The notes under the pieces are model-generated. The model saw only the letters and a list, made by a program, of their open reading frames with translations. It searched no databases and had not been told where the DNA came from. This document shows, piece by piece, positions 11,303 to 22,710 of a stretch of DNA of 64,000 nucleotides (positions within the stretch are counted from its first letter, which is position 1; every line of letters begins with the position of its first letter). The stretch is from Porites lobata (Eukaryota > Cnidaria > Anthozoa > Scleractinia > Poritidae). Where the stretch lies: the NCBI GenBank assembly GCA_942486035.1, contig CALNXK010000020.1, positions 490,001 through 554,000 on the forward strand, written 5' to 3'. A program made the translations under genes and the position numbers.

Positions 11303-12129
11303 ATATCTAAAGCAGTTTTGGCGACAACTTTATTCAGCCTAGCCTGCGGACACAGGCGTATTTCCGGTCGTCGCTTCTCTCTACTCGAACAGTAACAATT
11401 AATTCACTTATCTGTATTACATGTAGAAAAAATAAAGATGGTTTAAACCCAGAAAATCGGTTCATAGCCTTGCTGCCCTGTGTGCAAGGTGGGCTTTTGT
11501 ACATTATGCTAGCATTTTTTCGAGCATTTTAGTGAGGCAAAAGCATTGAGCATTATTCGAGCATTTTAGTGGCATTTTCCCCGGAAAATTAATTTTTCCG
11601 AGAAAATAAAATAGAAATTAACTTTTTTCAGGAGCCAATGCCCCATGAGCTCCTGCGTTTTCTTAGAAAATGAAGACTAAAACTCAAAACTCATAAAAAA
11701 CCTAATACAGCTGTTTTTTTGGCTGTATTTATGAACTTGTACACGTTGTCGTTGTTACTTGCAACACTTGCACGTTTTTGTAAGTGTAAACTTTGAAATT
11801 AATTTAAAAAACCGTTTGTATCATGAGCATTATCCGAGCATTTTAGTGACTTTTTTGGGGAGACCGAGCATTTTAGTGGGAAAAATGGAGCATTAAGGTG
11901 GAGCATTTTAGTGAGGAAGCAAAAGCATGATGTACAAAAGCCTAGTACAAGGTGGTTCTAACTTTCGAGCCCGTGGGTGAAGTCCTATGGTGTTATAATA
12001 CTAGTGAAAGCTACTGAGCAGGTCTTTGCTGTGAGGCTGTTTATTGCACTCTTAATAGCGATGCTAACTTTTGGACCTATCAATGATGCCCTTTAAAACT
12101 TTTAGATGTGAGCATAAATAATGGTAATT

Positions 12130-12400
12130 GAACTGAGTGGAGTGTAATTTGGTCTGATGGCCTTGTTGAAATCATTAATTCCACGAATCAGTTCTTGGTT
12201 CTCTGAAATGCCGGTGTGATAATTCGAATGACAACTTTTTGCCAGCTTTTTTCATTTGTTACTGATGGTGTTACCAGTTTGAACGAAGTTTAAGATTAGC
12301 AATATTGGATTTGTGCCTGCCTGGTCACTTGTCCCAACAAGCCCACCTCGTTGATATCATTTTTGAAGGCATAGGGCACCTCTCGGGAAATTTCGCACCT
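12130..12400 (-). repeat. Diverged duplicate of 15720-15965, coding-like on minus strand
   Basis: Aligns with 15720-15965 over 250 bp. On the minus strand the two give similar peptides (pattern E-[VM]-P-Y-x-x-K-[ND]-D, then [ST]FKLV). This copy has stops. I do not recognise the protein; perhaps old exon debris or an unclassified transposon. Confidence 0.4.
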
Positions 12401-12731
12401 TATTTTTTCAGACCTGAGTAGGTACCGGAACCTTACCCCAGCCTATTTGACACAAGAACGATGAGAATCTGTGCCAAATTTCAGACAAATGCGAAAAGTT
12501 AAAAAGATTAATATCTATTTCAAATATTCCTCTTCAGGTGTCTGGCTGGATTTAAAGGAATTTTGCTTATTCTTCACGTAACTAACGCCGACCGCTGACG
12601 CTTAGAAGAGGTTTGAATTGCTATTATCCCCTAATTAGCATCAATTTGTAAACGTGATTTTCCGCATTTCATAGCATAAATTGCATTTATTTCATGCTTT
12701 CTCGAATTCAAGTTCAACGGTTAAACACATA

Positions 12732-12763
12732 CAAGAGAGAATGATCTAGCTCATTCTCTCTTG
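12732..12763. mobile_element. 32-bp palindromic micro-element, copy 1
   Basis: Thirteen-base arms CAAGAGAGAATGA / TCATTCTCTCTTG around TCTAGC, flanked by ACACATA at 12725-12731 and 12764-12770. The homologous sequence at about 36475 lacks both the palindrome and the second flank copy, as expected of an empty site. Confidence 0.8.
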
Positions 12764-12857
12764 ACACATACACTAAGTAATGGTGAGATTTGAGGTAAGT
12801 CGGAGTAGAAGCATAGTTTGATCTGACAAAGTTTACTAAAGTATTAATAAGTGCAAC

Positions 12858-12889
12858 CAAGAGAGAATGATCTAGCTCATTCTCTCTTG
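12858..12889. mobile_element. 32-bp palindromic micro-element, copy 2
   Basis: Base-for-base identical to 12732-12763 but with an unrelated flanking duplication, GTGCAAC at 12851-12857 and 12890-12896. The homologous R1 copy near 36575 has no insertion. Confidence 0.8.
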
Positions 12890-13546
12890 GTGCAACGACC
12901 AATCATGTTTGAGTACAACCAACCAATAGGAAACTGTAAACGACTACATAACTGTACTTTCCCAAATCAGTATTTTAACGTACATTTGAGTCACTTCAGA
13001 TACATTAGATATGTACGGTGAAACCAACAAATTTTAGTCAACGCAAAGTGAGTGTACATGTAGGGTCACTTTAGTGTTCGGGATACGTTGTTCGAGCTAC
13101 TCGCTCGCTCAGCGGATCGAAGGTTAAGTCAGAATCCTTCTTATTTGCCTCTTTCTTCTTTTTTAACAGCTTGCTCGTGCTACTCACTTATTGTATACTA
13201 GCTAGACTCCTAGCAACTACAAATAAATTCTTTCTTATCTCCTTACCAAATAACAATGGCCGAATAGTAGCTGTTAAATAGCTGGAAATGTTTGGGTAAG
13301 CCGACCGTGAGAATAAAAACAAGGCAGTCCTGGTGTGGGTAATGTTTTGGTATCACTAAGCCTACACGGCTGCAATCGGCAATAAGCTTCAAAACAATGA
13401 AAAACCAGAAACGCTTCATGGTTAACAAATTCCAAACAGAAACTTCAACAGGACTCAACGACAGAGGCCTCCCAAAAACGCCGATCACCTGTTGCTGTGT
13501 AAGTCTTATCTCATGGACAAAATAGGAATGTTCAAAATGGAAAGTA

Positions 13547-13547
<1 letters not shown>

Positions 13548-13579
<32 letters not shown>

Positions 13580-13942
13580 TAAGCTGGCTCGACTGTAGCT
13601 CGACTGCAGCACGACATTAGCACGACTTGGTTTCAGACGTAGAATTTAATTCAGTCGAATAGAACGGCTGTTGCCGAAAACAAAACACAAAAATAAAGAA
13701 ACGGTTTGGCAAACTTTTAAATGTATTCTAATGTATTTATAACTTATGAATTGAGTCCGGCACGGCAGTAGCGCGCAAGGCTTGCCGTGCTACACGGCAG
13801 TAGCCTGCGTGCAGACGATAACTAAACTCTGATTAGTTAACCAGAGTTTAATTTCGTCTGCGCGCAGGCTACACGGCAGTAGCACGACTTGGTTTCAAAC
13901 GTCGCGTTACTGCCGTGCTAAAGTCGAATTTAATTCGAGCAA

Positions 13943-13983
<41 letters not shown>
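13548..13983. mobile_element. PIF/Harbinger-like MITE
   Basis: Inverted ends GGCCTGTTTCAAACGTCGTG / its complement, extending about 33 bp, flanked by TAA (13545-13547 and 13984-13986). GG termini and a 3-bp TWA-type duplication fit PIF/Harbinger. Internal copies of the terminal motif (CACGGCAGTAGCACGACTTG) show subterminal repetition. R1 copy 2 has the empty site. A second MITE is nested inside. Confidence 0.85.
13801..13871. mobile_element. 71-bp hAT-like MITE nested in the Harbinger-like MITE
   Basis: Inverted ends TAGCCTGCGTGCAGACGA / TCGTCTGCGCGCAGGCTA flanked by the 8-bp direct repeat CACGGCAG (13793-13800, 13872-13879). The inner sequence is also largely palindromic (AACTCTGATTAGTTAACCAGAGTT). 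An 8-bp duplication is typical of hAT. Confidence 0.85.
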
Positions 13984-13984
<1 letters not shown>

Positions 13985-14329
13985 AAATTGGCAGGCTAAG
14001 CATAATTTCAAGCACAAGTAGAATCAAAACAGGAAAAACACGCATGCGGAAAAAAAATCCTGACTAAGGACTTGAAGATAAGACAGATAAAAAAAATAAC
14101 CTTCAAAATGCTTCACAAAATTAGTTGGTTGAAAGAATGAAGATGATATGAATTGCGGAAATACAAATTTAAATGAAGATATGATCGCCACAGTGGTAAT
14201 TTCAATTTAAGCAATTGCAAATTAACCCGAAATTTGTTTTCAGTTGGTTAATAGTTGCTCCTGGGGGTTAGTGTAGTTCTATTGCCCTTGATGGGATCAG
14301 TAAGTATTTTTTGTGCATGGATTTGAAGT

Positions 14330-14720
14330 GGTATGGGTGTGTTCGAGGAACTCGCTCGCTACACCATGAAGTACCAGAAATCTCTCTGGTGATGAATTTA
14401 GATCTTGGTCTTTATTCTTCTGGGACGTGACTTCTGCTAACAATCTTAATCTTAATCTTCTTACTCTTCTTCTCTACTCAATCCTAACTTACCAGTCAAA
14501 TAGTAGCGGTTTTTGTAGCCAAAGCTGGACATGTTTGGGTTAGCTGACCGTGGGAATAAAAACAAGGGAAACTCGGTGTGGGTACTGTTTTGTTATTACT
14601 GAAACTACATGGTTGCGATTGGCAAAAAGCTACACTGAACCATGAAATGAAATACTAAAACGCTGGTTAACTAACCCAAACGGAAACTTCAACGGGACTA
14701 ATGAACCATGACAAACACGA
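14330..14720. repeat. Unclassified repeat R1, partial copy 3
   Basis: Aligns with 13080-13470 and 36760-37140 (TTCGAGGAACTCGCTCGCT, AAATAGTAGCGGTTTTTGTAGCC, GGAAACTTCAACGGGACT). Directly follows copy 1. Confidence 0.65.
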
Positions 14721-14814
14721 CCACTTACGAAAAACTCAATCTGACAACAGCAAGCGAAGAATATTCCTGAAATGGACTTATTAAACGTATTACGAAAGTG
14801 AGAATTTTTCTTAT

Positions 14815-15072
14815 TCCTCTTTCCACCACATTTTTGAATCCGAAAATTTTAGATTTCCTTTTTCAAAGAAAAATATCTTAATTAGGGAACTGAAATATGA
14901 CAAATTATTCTTCAGAAAATCGTAGGAAATTTATTAGATAAGTTTCGAAAATAGTACATGAATGGAACTGTCATCTAGAAATTTTGAGTCGTCCTCAATT
15001 ATTAGAAAATTCTAGGCAATAATTGCCTCTCCGAACAGATACTTTACAGAAACCGGTCGTTGGGTGCCCCTG
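14815..15072. mobile_element. Diverged, 5'-truncated H1-family MITE
   Basis: Ends in CCGAACAGATACTTTACAGA and CGTTGGGTGCCCCTG like the H1 elements at 3102, 45861 and 46388. No matching left terminus found. Confidence 0.55.
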
Positions 15073-15719
15073 ATGGAATTATACGCACGGATGCTTCAAG
15101 GACGGCTACTTTTATCCATTTTAACAGATAACACTAAAATACAAGTTTGTTGTCATCTGAAGCCGGAAGAGGAATATTTATACATGACTAAAGGCTAAAA
15201 ACTTACTGATGAAGATCGGGAGATCCTGAATTCTTTCACAAAAGATTAATTGCTGATCGACCTGACCAAAGCCGGGTGACTTTCCGGTCCTGCTTTTGTT
15301 AAGCGCTCTGTGGAAAAAAACATTCATTCTAACTACATAATATAGTTCAGTTAGAGTTAGGTTACGTAGTTTCAGATTGGTTATTAGCGGTTTTATCAGT
15401 TTTGCCCGAATATAAAATTCCGCTATTTGCAGAAGTACTACTTACCAGCGTTGCTTAATGTCTGTCTTTCACGGCTTTGATGGCTTTTATAATCTCTTGA
15501 TTGCAGATCTGAGGGTATTGCATTCCTGAGAAAAAGGTATTGCATTCCTGACAAAAATAACAATTTGGCCGATTCAAAATTCACGGAAGGATTCTGGGTA
15601 GTGTCACAGCGAGACCGACAGAAGCACATGAATGGTAGATACTCAAAAGTCGGCGGGAAAAGGTTTTTTTGTCGAGATCAAAATTGGGGATAAGGTTCAA
15701 GGAAAAGCCTCTAACACTT

Positions 15720-15965
15720 CACTACTGGCCATGGCTACCTTGGCTGAAATAGTTTATTCCACCAGTTCTAGGTTGTCGGAAATGCCGGTGTGATCATTCG
15801 AATGACATAAATTCGCCATCAAACCTTCGTGTGGTACTGATGGTACTAGTTTGAAGGAAATTTGGGATCTGCATGCAATACTAAGCCCGCCTATAGTCTC
15901 TTGGCTTAACACGCCCTCCTCCATGACGTCATCTTTGGAGTCATAAGGCATCTCCCGTAAGAAAA
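15720..15965 (-). repeat. Duplicate of 12130-12400 with open minus-strand frame
   Basis: A 65-codon frame (15754-15951, minus) contains MPYDSKDDVMEEG and ISFKLVPSVP. It is the better preserved of the two copies. Product unknown. Confidence 0.4.
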
Positions 15966-18330
15966 ATACTTAGGCAAATTACAATCACAAAGTGTTCATT
16001 AAAGGCAACTGTAACTCTGCCTAATCATGTAGTACAGTGACCAAATCATAGAAATTGATACAATAGTTGCATAGCAAGCGGAATCAGAATGGACTGGTGC
16101 TTTTCAGGGGCGTACATGCCCACACCAACACCACGTACGCGAGAATTCATAGCTGTTGGTGGCAAAGCTCATCCCAGTTCTTCCCACAACCTAAAAGCCT
16201 TAACAAACAAGCAAAGAAGCACCATTGATTGTAGTGAATAAAGCAGTCGAGCGCGATAAATTCTGCCAGCTGTGTACAGGGAATAAATGAACGGAATTAA
16301 GGGAAATATTATTTAATCTTTACTCTTTTTCGCGCCTTCCAGGGCCTTGGTAACGAAATGGAATAATCCTGATCAACCCTGATTTTTAAAACAATTAAGC
16401 AGTATTACGAAAGCACAAGGAGGCCTAAAAACGAGCAAGTATTCAGTATTGATTGAACGGATCTTGCAGTGATAAATCTGGCATCCCCGCAGATTTTGCA
16501 GGGGCGAATGTTATCATCACTAACTTCCATGCAAACGGATAGAGGGCCTGGAATCAAGAATCAACCTCATTCCTTGCGCTTTTCCCTTAGAAAGAACGAG
16601 ATTGTCGATCTGTACACCGTATCATAAGACCTTTGTATTTAGACATAGGTTTTTTAAAGACATCTCGTTGTATAACGACTATTTGTCACCAGTCGTTAAC
16701 GTCTTCAAGTTCTTCAGCCGATGAGCACCAGACCAAAAAATGGCGCCAAGTAGTCGATCATTAGTTAAAGATAATTCCTGGAAAACGCTTAAGATTCTGA
16801 GAAATTTGTATTGTCCAATCAAAACAGTCGCTCCGCTGTGTGACATTTAAACTAAGCTTAAAACCTTGCCCGAACTTTTAACTCTATGGATTTTAAACCG
16901 ACTGTTAACTAAGTTATAAAAGGATGGCCTTGAGTTGCAAGACTACATTGCTTTACAGAAACAAAAAGGGTGAGTGAATTTTTACCGACAAAATGGTTTG
17001 CTTTTGAGTAAAATCATGTATATCATGTATATAGGTGTTATCAGAAAAAATTTGTTCAGCGCACCACTGCATGTGCTCGACAAACGGGGCTATCGCCAGA
17101 TTCGTACATCTAAACAGTGGTTAGATAATATTTGTTCTCTAATCCGCCTCTGCAGTGAAACGAGAACAAATTATTTTTAACTCAAGTGAACAGTCAGGAA
17201 TAGGCATCCATTTCTTTCGTTTGATAGCAAAACTACAGTAAAGCACTACGGTTAAAATGACCTACAAATAATTCACGCACAATTCATAGCACAATAGCCG
17301 AAACTCTCTCAATCTCGAAATCTGTAGCGGACTTAATATATTAATAAAATACAAACGATCAACTGCCGGCACACTGTACTAAACAAAGGTATGAGAAAGA
17401 ATTAAAGGTGAAATCTATATCATTTTGAACGAAAAAGTTATTAAGAAAGATCCGAAAAACGCTAAATAATCGACTTACGTCATCAAAGAAAGGGAAAAAA
17501 CGACTTCATGAAATGGTTAACTAACAAACTAACAAATATGGGCAGGTTAAAATGTTCAACTTATCTTTGACAGTGTTCTTTGCGAGACAATTATTCTGGT
17601 GCTATAGTTCAATGTTGACAAGCAATTTATTGTGTTACCAGTCAGCTATCACGTATTCTTTCTTAAAAGTCTTGGTCAGTCTTGAAAACAAGTGTTTCCG
17701 CCATTACTTTAAAATATCTGATAAGCACTAGTTAACATTTTGACTACTGTTACACAAGGCACCTCTCTTGACTGAACTTAAACCATTAGTTTTGGGTTTT
17801 GCTTGTTATTTCACTTGGCTCTCAGTGCAGTGCCTTTTTTCGAATCATGCTTGTTCACATCATGTTCATATCGCGTGTACGCTCAGTCGACTGACTCGCG
17901 TAGTGGCGAGTTGGTATGACTTTTGGAAGCAACTTTGACTGAGGCAAAAAAAAAAAGAAAAGAAAAAAGAAATACAATAAGAGGAAAATGAAACAACGAG
18001 GTTTTAATAATTGGCAATCCTTAATCCTTAATTAATCGCGTCAGGAGTTTGGGAGAATACCTTTCGCTCTCAGCGTCCGCGTCTCAGGATTCGAAGAGAA
18101 CGCTCGAGTGCCAAGACTCAACGAATGCCTAGTGAGTTCTGAATCAAAACAGAGCGTATTTCCAAGCAGTCTTTCCACGTCCTTCTTCGAGAAATGAACC
18201 AGAGACGGAGATCGAGAATTGACCAGAAAAGACAAAAGACCACTTCAGTGGGAGTAATTCAGCTTTATCAGTGTTTATCACAAAACAATGTAACCTTTAT
18301 TTGGTCGAAACCGTCCCATGTTCATAGATG
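15966..18330. other. Intergenic, no gene recognised
   Basis: AT-rich sequence with only short frames. The one notable spot is a TATAAAAGG followed by a GTGAGT donor at 16915-16975, listed separately. Poly-A-rich run at 17947-17975. Confidence 0.5.
16915..16969 (+). promoter_or_regulatory. Possible TATA promoter and non-coding first exon
   Basis: TATAAAAGG at 16915-16923, then about 46 bp to GTGAGT at 16970. This could be a promoter with a short 5' exon, perhaps for gene B whose first recognisable exon lies 7.7 kb downstream. No similar arrangement found before gene C, so support is weak. Confidence 0.2.
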
Positions 18331-18451
18331 CGATACACTAGTTTTTAACACACATGGGACCTTCAGCTGACCAAGGAGCCCGAGGATTGGTCCGAGCTAA
18401 CGCCAGATGTCGCAGGCCCCTTTCTTCTAGGGTACAAGGGTATCCGAGATA

Positions 18452-18515
18452 GGTACTTCATATATGATTCCTATAGTATACCGCGGTACACTATAGGAAT
18501 CATATATAAAGTACC
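18452..18515. repeat. 64-bp near-perfect palindrome centred on CCGCGG
   Basis: Arms GGTACTTCATATATGATTCC... and its complement meet at CCGCGG (18481-18486). Two mismatched pairs only. It starts 31 bp before the MITE at 18547, with no obvious target duplication. Confidence 0.85.
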
Positions 18516-18546
18516 TACCAAATCCAACCCAATCACCGTTGACCAT

Positions 18547-18867
18547 GGGCGCTTTCCATTTAGGAAAAAAACCCGGAAATTTCGGTGGTAGCAAAAGTGG
18601 AATTTCCGATCGGTAAAAAGTTGTTCCATTTGGTCGTAAACACCGGTACGTGGCGGTGTCCGACCGTGGACCTGGAACTGGCACAAACTACGAGAAACGT
18701 AAATGGAACACGACATTCCGTTCGGAAATTCCAACCGGGAAAACGGGACCACCTTTTTAGATTTTCCACTTTTTCTGGGAATTTTCCAGTGGGACGAACC
18801 GACGAAACGTGTTCCATTTACCGCCGAACCGGAAATTCCGGAAATTTTAACTAAATGGAAAGCGCCC
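18547..18867. mobile_element. MITE with GGGCGCTTTCCATTTAG termini
   Basis: 17-bp inverted ends GGGCGCTTTCCATTTAG / CTAAATGGAAAGCGCCC, 321 bp, flanked by CAT (18544-18546, 18868-18870). A 3-bp duplication and GG start suggest PIF/Harbinger. The interior repeats GGAAATTCC and TTCCATTT on both strands, which leaves four overlapping spurious frames of 85-93 codons. Confidence 0.8.
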
Positions 18868-19550
18868 CATATTTCACGTCCTTTTTGATGTGGTTGGCAC
18901 TTTCAAAATACACAATACGAAGACTTCGTTTCACGACACGCGAAATATTTTCTGGTGACAGCTTCCTATTCTCTTGTATGAATGCTTCTGTTGCGCTAAC
19001 CGAGGAAAGCAGGAGAACCAGCTATAAATCATCCCAACTGTAAGCTTCGCCGTTTCCGTGCATTTATTACATCTACAGCTTTTCACACTTCCTCCTCGGC
19101 AATGGTTTCTTACATTTTACGTCATCGATACATATTTACCGCATCACACTGCAGCTTGGAGAGCGCGACCACTAGGTCTTTGACGGAATCCATGTCTTCG
19201 CAAGCACTCTTTTTTGTCAAAGACTTCAAATACGTTTTGTGCTGACTGCATTTAACTGAAATGATGTAATATCTCGCGATTGTGTATATACCCTGCGTTG
19301 CAGCCGGACTTAGACTGAAAACCTCGATAGAGAACTCGATATATTGGGAATTTGGACTGTCTGCAGTCTTATAACTCTGAAGGAACAGTCAAATCGAAAG
19401 CGAGTAACATACAAAAATTCCTGAAATGTGCCTCGATAAGCACTTCGTGATTGTCAACACGATTTGCAGATGACAACGTGACCTTGTGAACGTGACCACT
19501 TTGGATGCGTGACATCACACGCACATTCTCGCTGAAATATAGTGAAGGCG

Positions 19551-20569
19551 GTCATGTCTGCTACCGTTCCTTGTCCTTTTTGCCTAATTTTTCATCGGTT
19601 AGGCGTAAAGGATCTTAACTAACACATCATATCATCAGTCTATTGTGTAACTACGTCGAAAATAACAGTTATAGTTCACAATCCTAATAGACAAATCAAT
19701 TGACGTCAAATTTGCCCTTTAATCTGTTACGCAAACGTTTCGCAATGTCACGTTTGTAGTACCGGACACTGAAATATAATAGGACCAAACATTTTTGAAG
19801 CTTTATTGCTTTGTCGTTCAGTCCACAGAGCCTAAGTAAAGGGACATTACACCATTCTCCAGCCATTAAGAGATTGGTGAAAGGGCCACAGAGAAAAAGG
19901 CGTCGAAAGGGGATTCCCACCCAAATACGCGCATTGAATTAACGTCAGTCCAGCACGTGAGTACAGTCAAAACTAAGCCGAATTCCGTGTAGTAAGAGCC
20001 ACGTTACAAATCGACTCCAAAAATGATCACCTACATACATGTACTGTAACGAGCTTCTTCGGCCGTTTATAGTCCTTGTGCCACTAGTACTGTGACATGG
20101 CCTCCGTTTCTCAAAATCTAGAAAACTGGAGAGTACTACCAAATAGATATATCCCTTCCATGTACTTGTGCACAGATCGTTTTAAGGCCTGCGTGCAAAT
20201 ACCTTCTGTTTCCTTTCGATTCTCGTGTTGTGAGTGTTTTAAAACTGGATAGTGTCATTTTACTAGGTCTGATTATTTGCCTCTTGTGTCACGTTACTCA
20301 GTTTTCTGTAAGATTCTAAGCTCTAGCTCTCTTGAAGGCTCACGTTAACTAAGACGACTGAAAAGAATGTACGACGATAGATTCCAACGGCACAGAATAC
20401 TCGCGCGAGTGACGTCAGTGTTACGGCGGCGAAACTAGAAACACCTCGACGGACTTAACTACCATTCCATTCTGTGGTTACCTTCTCAGTAATGTCTATT
20501 TTACTAACATTAAATCGAAACCCACTACTGTTTCTGAACGCTTTCTGTCTCACTCTAACCATTCTCATA
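19551..20569. other. Intergenic, nothing recognised
   Basis: No gene, repeat or RNA I can support. Short frames only. Confidence 0.5.
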
Positions 20570-21056
20570 CACTCTTTTTTTTTATATAAGAATGTTGTTT
20601 TCCGGCCCAGGCTGAATATTCTTATTTTTCTGCCGATTTTAGGCTGAAAATATTCTTGTATTATTCTTAAATTATAGCTTATGACATTTCCGATTTAGAA
20701 TTTATTGGGGTATCAATTACAAGTGTTTGGTATCTAGATCTGTGCTGAATACTGTACATATGTATTACATGTATACCGTTCATCGAACTGTCATTAGCGT
20801 TGAACATTTTGCTATAGCTAGTCCTGGTTTTTTCGTTTTGTTGGCTAGTTTCGCCGTTCAGAGAAAGGAATAATTTTATACGGTTAAGTTAAAAACATAA
20901 AATTGTATTGTATTTACAGATGTTTCAACACACAAAATTATATCTATCCTTTTCAAAATCTCAGCCTCGGCTTTATTCTTAAAATATTCTTAAAATTTCG
21001 CAAATTTCAGCCTCGATATTCTTATAAAATATATCCTTATAAAAAAAAAAAGAGTG
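20570..21056. mobile_element. Tc1/mariner-type MITE (family T1), copy 1
   Basis: Begins CACTCTTTTTTTTT and ends AAAAAAAAAGAGTG, flanked by TA (20568-20569, 21057-21058). Subterminal motifs ATAAGAAT, CAGGCTGAATATTCTTAT and TTCAGCCTCGATATTCTTAT are inverted. Non-coding. Related copy at 38328-38701. Confidence 0.85.
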
Positions 21057-22710
21057 TACTGACATGCAGTTAATCCCACTAGAGAAAATTCATTCTTCAC
21101 GTGACTCAGTTCGTAAGGCCAGGGAGTCGCATTTGATAGATAAGGCCATGACTCTTGAACCTCATATAGCCTAAACCGTCATGACGAATTACAATATCCT
21201 TAGTATTCTTCCTTTCCAGTTTTTATGTTGTACGTCATTTCCGCCTCTCCCTTTTATTGCGACATTCTCCATCTATATAATATTGTGATTGCTACATAAG
21301 TTCAGTAACATCTGCAAACCTGAAGAAGGCTTGTATGGCCAGCCAAAATACTGTTATAAAAAACAAAACGCGTTGTTTTAAATCAGCTTTGCAGTAGTCT
21401 TTGGACTTCTCGTTGTTGGTTCTATTTTACTGTTCAATTTCCTTTTTAGTCTTAACCACCCTGTACGAGGAGGTACAGGAGAAAGAACAAAAAAAACTGG
21501 AACAAAGTTGGGTTAAAATAAGGGTTGTCCCTCAATTCCCTCTTTCCGCCTCAACTTTAAAAAGGAAAAAAAAGGAAAAAGTCGATATCTGGTAACATTC
21601 GATAACAATCGATATAACCTATTGACAGGAGCCTTTTAAAAACCAATTGTTGGGTTTCACATGACGTCACTAAAACTATCGATCCTACTGAGATTTTACT
21701 TTCGTGATGTATTAGACCAGGTGAAAACTAATGTTCATACAAATTTTCGCTTCGAAAGGGTTCTTGGTTTTGTGTTAGAGAGTACACTTGAATTTCTAAG
21801 CTTTTGCGTGACGCGGCATTTTAACTGAAACGTGACGGCCGAGAGAGCTGTAATGTAGGTTAAAAAAGTGACTTATTTCGGGGAATTTTGCTATTTAAAC
21901 AGTAAATGTATTAGAGAAAGTGTTACTTTAATGTTTATGAGTTCCTCGGGGGATAAATTCACGCTTTTGTAGAAAAACTCGGTAAGAGATGTTTCTGTTG
22001 GTTTCCGCCCATCCAGCATTGCGTCTCCATACAAATCCCTATAAATTTAGGTAAAACATTTCTTCGGATCGAAATATTCCTCTGGCCTGAATCAAGGCGA
22101 GGGTCTTTGTATATGTACCTTCTTTCATTTCCCAGATTCTGGACTTAATCTATTTTTATTTTGATCTATTTTGAAAGGCGTGACACTGAAATCGATAGAG
22201 GAAAAAGTTCTGATTAATCTATAGTTATCGATTTTATCAATCATCTTCAACGATTTCTTTTGTAACAAAGCCATTGATAATAGATCAATCGGCGTTTAAG
22301 GTTTTTCAGTTTCGGAGCAGGGAAACGGCCTCACCAGGTGCATAGCTATAGGCTCCTGGCTTCACTTAAAATTTGTGCTATATTAACGGTGAGGATAATT
22401 GCAGCGGCTCAACATATTTACAAGTGTACAGTTTGTCGGCAAAACCCCTGCAGCCTCTAAAGTATTGCCGATCGCAGGTGGCACGCAAGTCTTTTCAAAA
22501 CGCGGCCATTGTATATTATTGAAGGATAAAATCGATATCATTCAATTAGGAAATATCGATTGGTTTTCCGATTATCGGATTTTGTCGATTGCACTCGTCA
22601 AGCGTGAACATAATTACAAATCTTTCAACAGGTCTTAATTCCAAAAAACTGTGTCTATCATTCCCTTTGGCTAGCCCTCTCTTTGGCGGTTACGCAAAAC
22701 AGATAGAATA
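21057..22710. other. Intergenic, ATCGAT-rich segment
   Basis: No gene. From 21580 to 22575 the motifs ATCGATA, CTATCGAT and TATCGATT recur about ten times, clustered at both ends of the interval, which may be the edges of an old element. Confidence 0.4.

Larger units (their letters stand above)
10488..12130 (+). other. 3' flank of gene A
   Basis: To about 11340 this is homologous to the 3' flanks of B (30806-31690) and C (60771-62160), so the duplicated block reached at least 0.9 kb past the stop. It holds one palindromic MITE (11200-11302). From 11490 to 11950 there are several repeats of the phrase GAGCATTTTAGTG in direct order, an unclassified low-copy repeat. No gene seen. Confidence 0.55.
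12640..14340. repeat. Unclassified large repeat R1, copy 1
   Basis: Homologous to 36410-37480 in order throughout, for example GCATAAATTGCA, CCAATAGGAAACTGTAAA, CCGAATAGTAGC, CTACACGGCTG, AACTTCAAC. A partial third copy follows in tandem (about 14330-14720). Copy 1 is longer because it received a PIF/Harbinger-like MITE (13548-13983) and two 32-bp palindromes. No protein recognised; an 81-codon frame at 13243-13488 (minus) overlaps it and is probably spurious. Confidence 0.7.
18330..19550. repeat. Diverged duplicate of 47410-48150
   Basis: Collinear matches: CAGCTGACC...GAGGA (18367 / 47437), CATCCCAACTGTAAGCT (19029 / 47604), GAAATGTGC.TCG (19423 / 48028), CGTGACC. A third, shorter match lies at 63590-63710. 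This copy is interrupted by the palindrome and MITE below. Confidence 0.55.

Noticed and set aside
18427..18888. Overlapping frames of 85-93 codons
   Set aside because: They lie in a palindrome and a TIR-flanked MITE with repeated GGAAATTCC.
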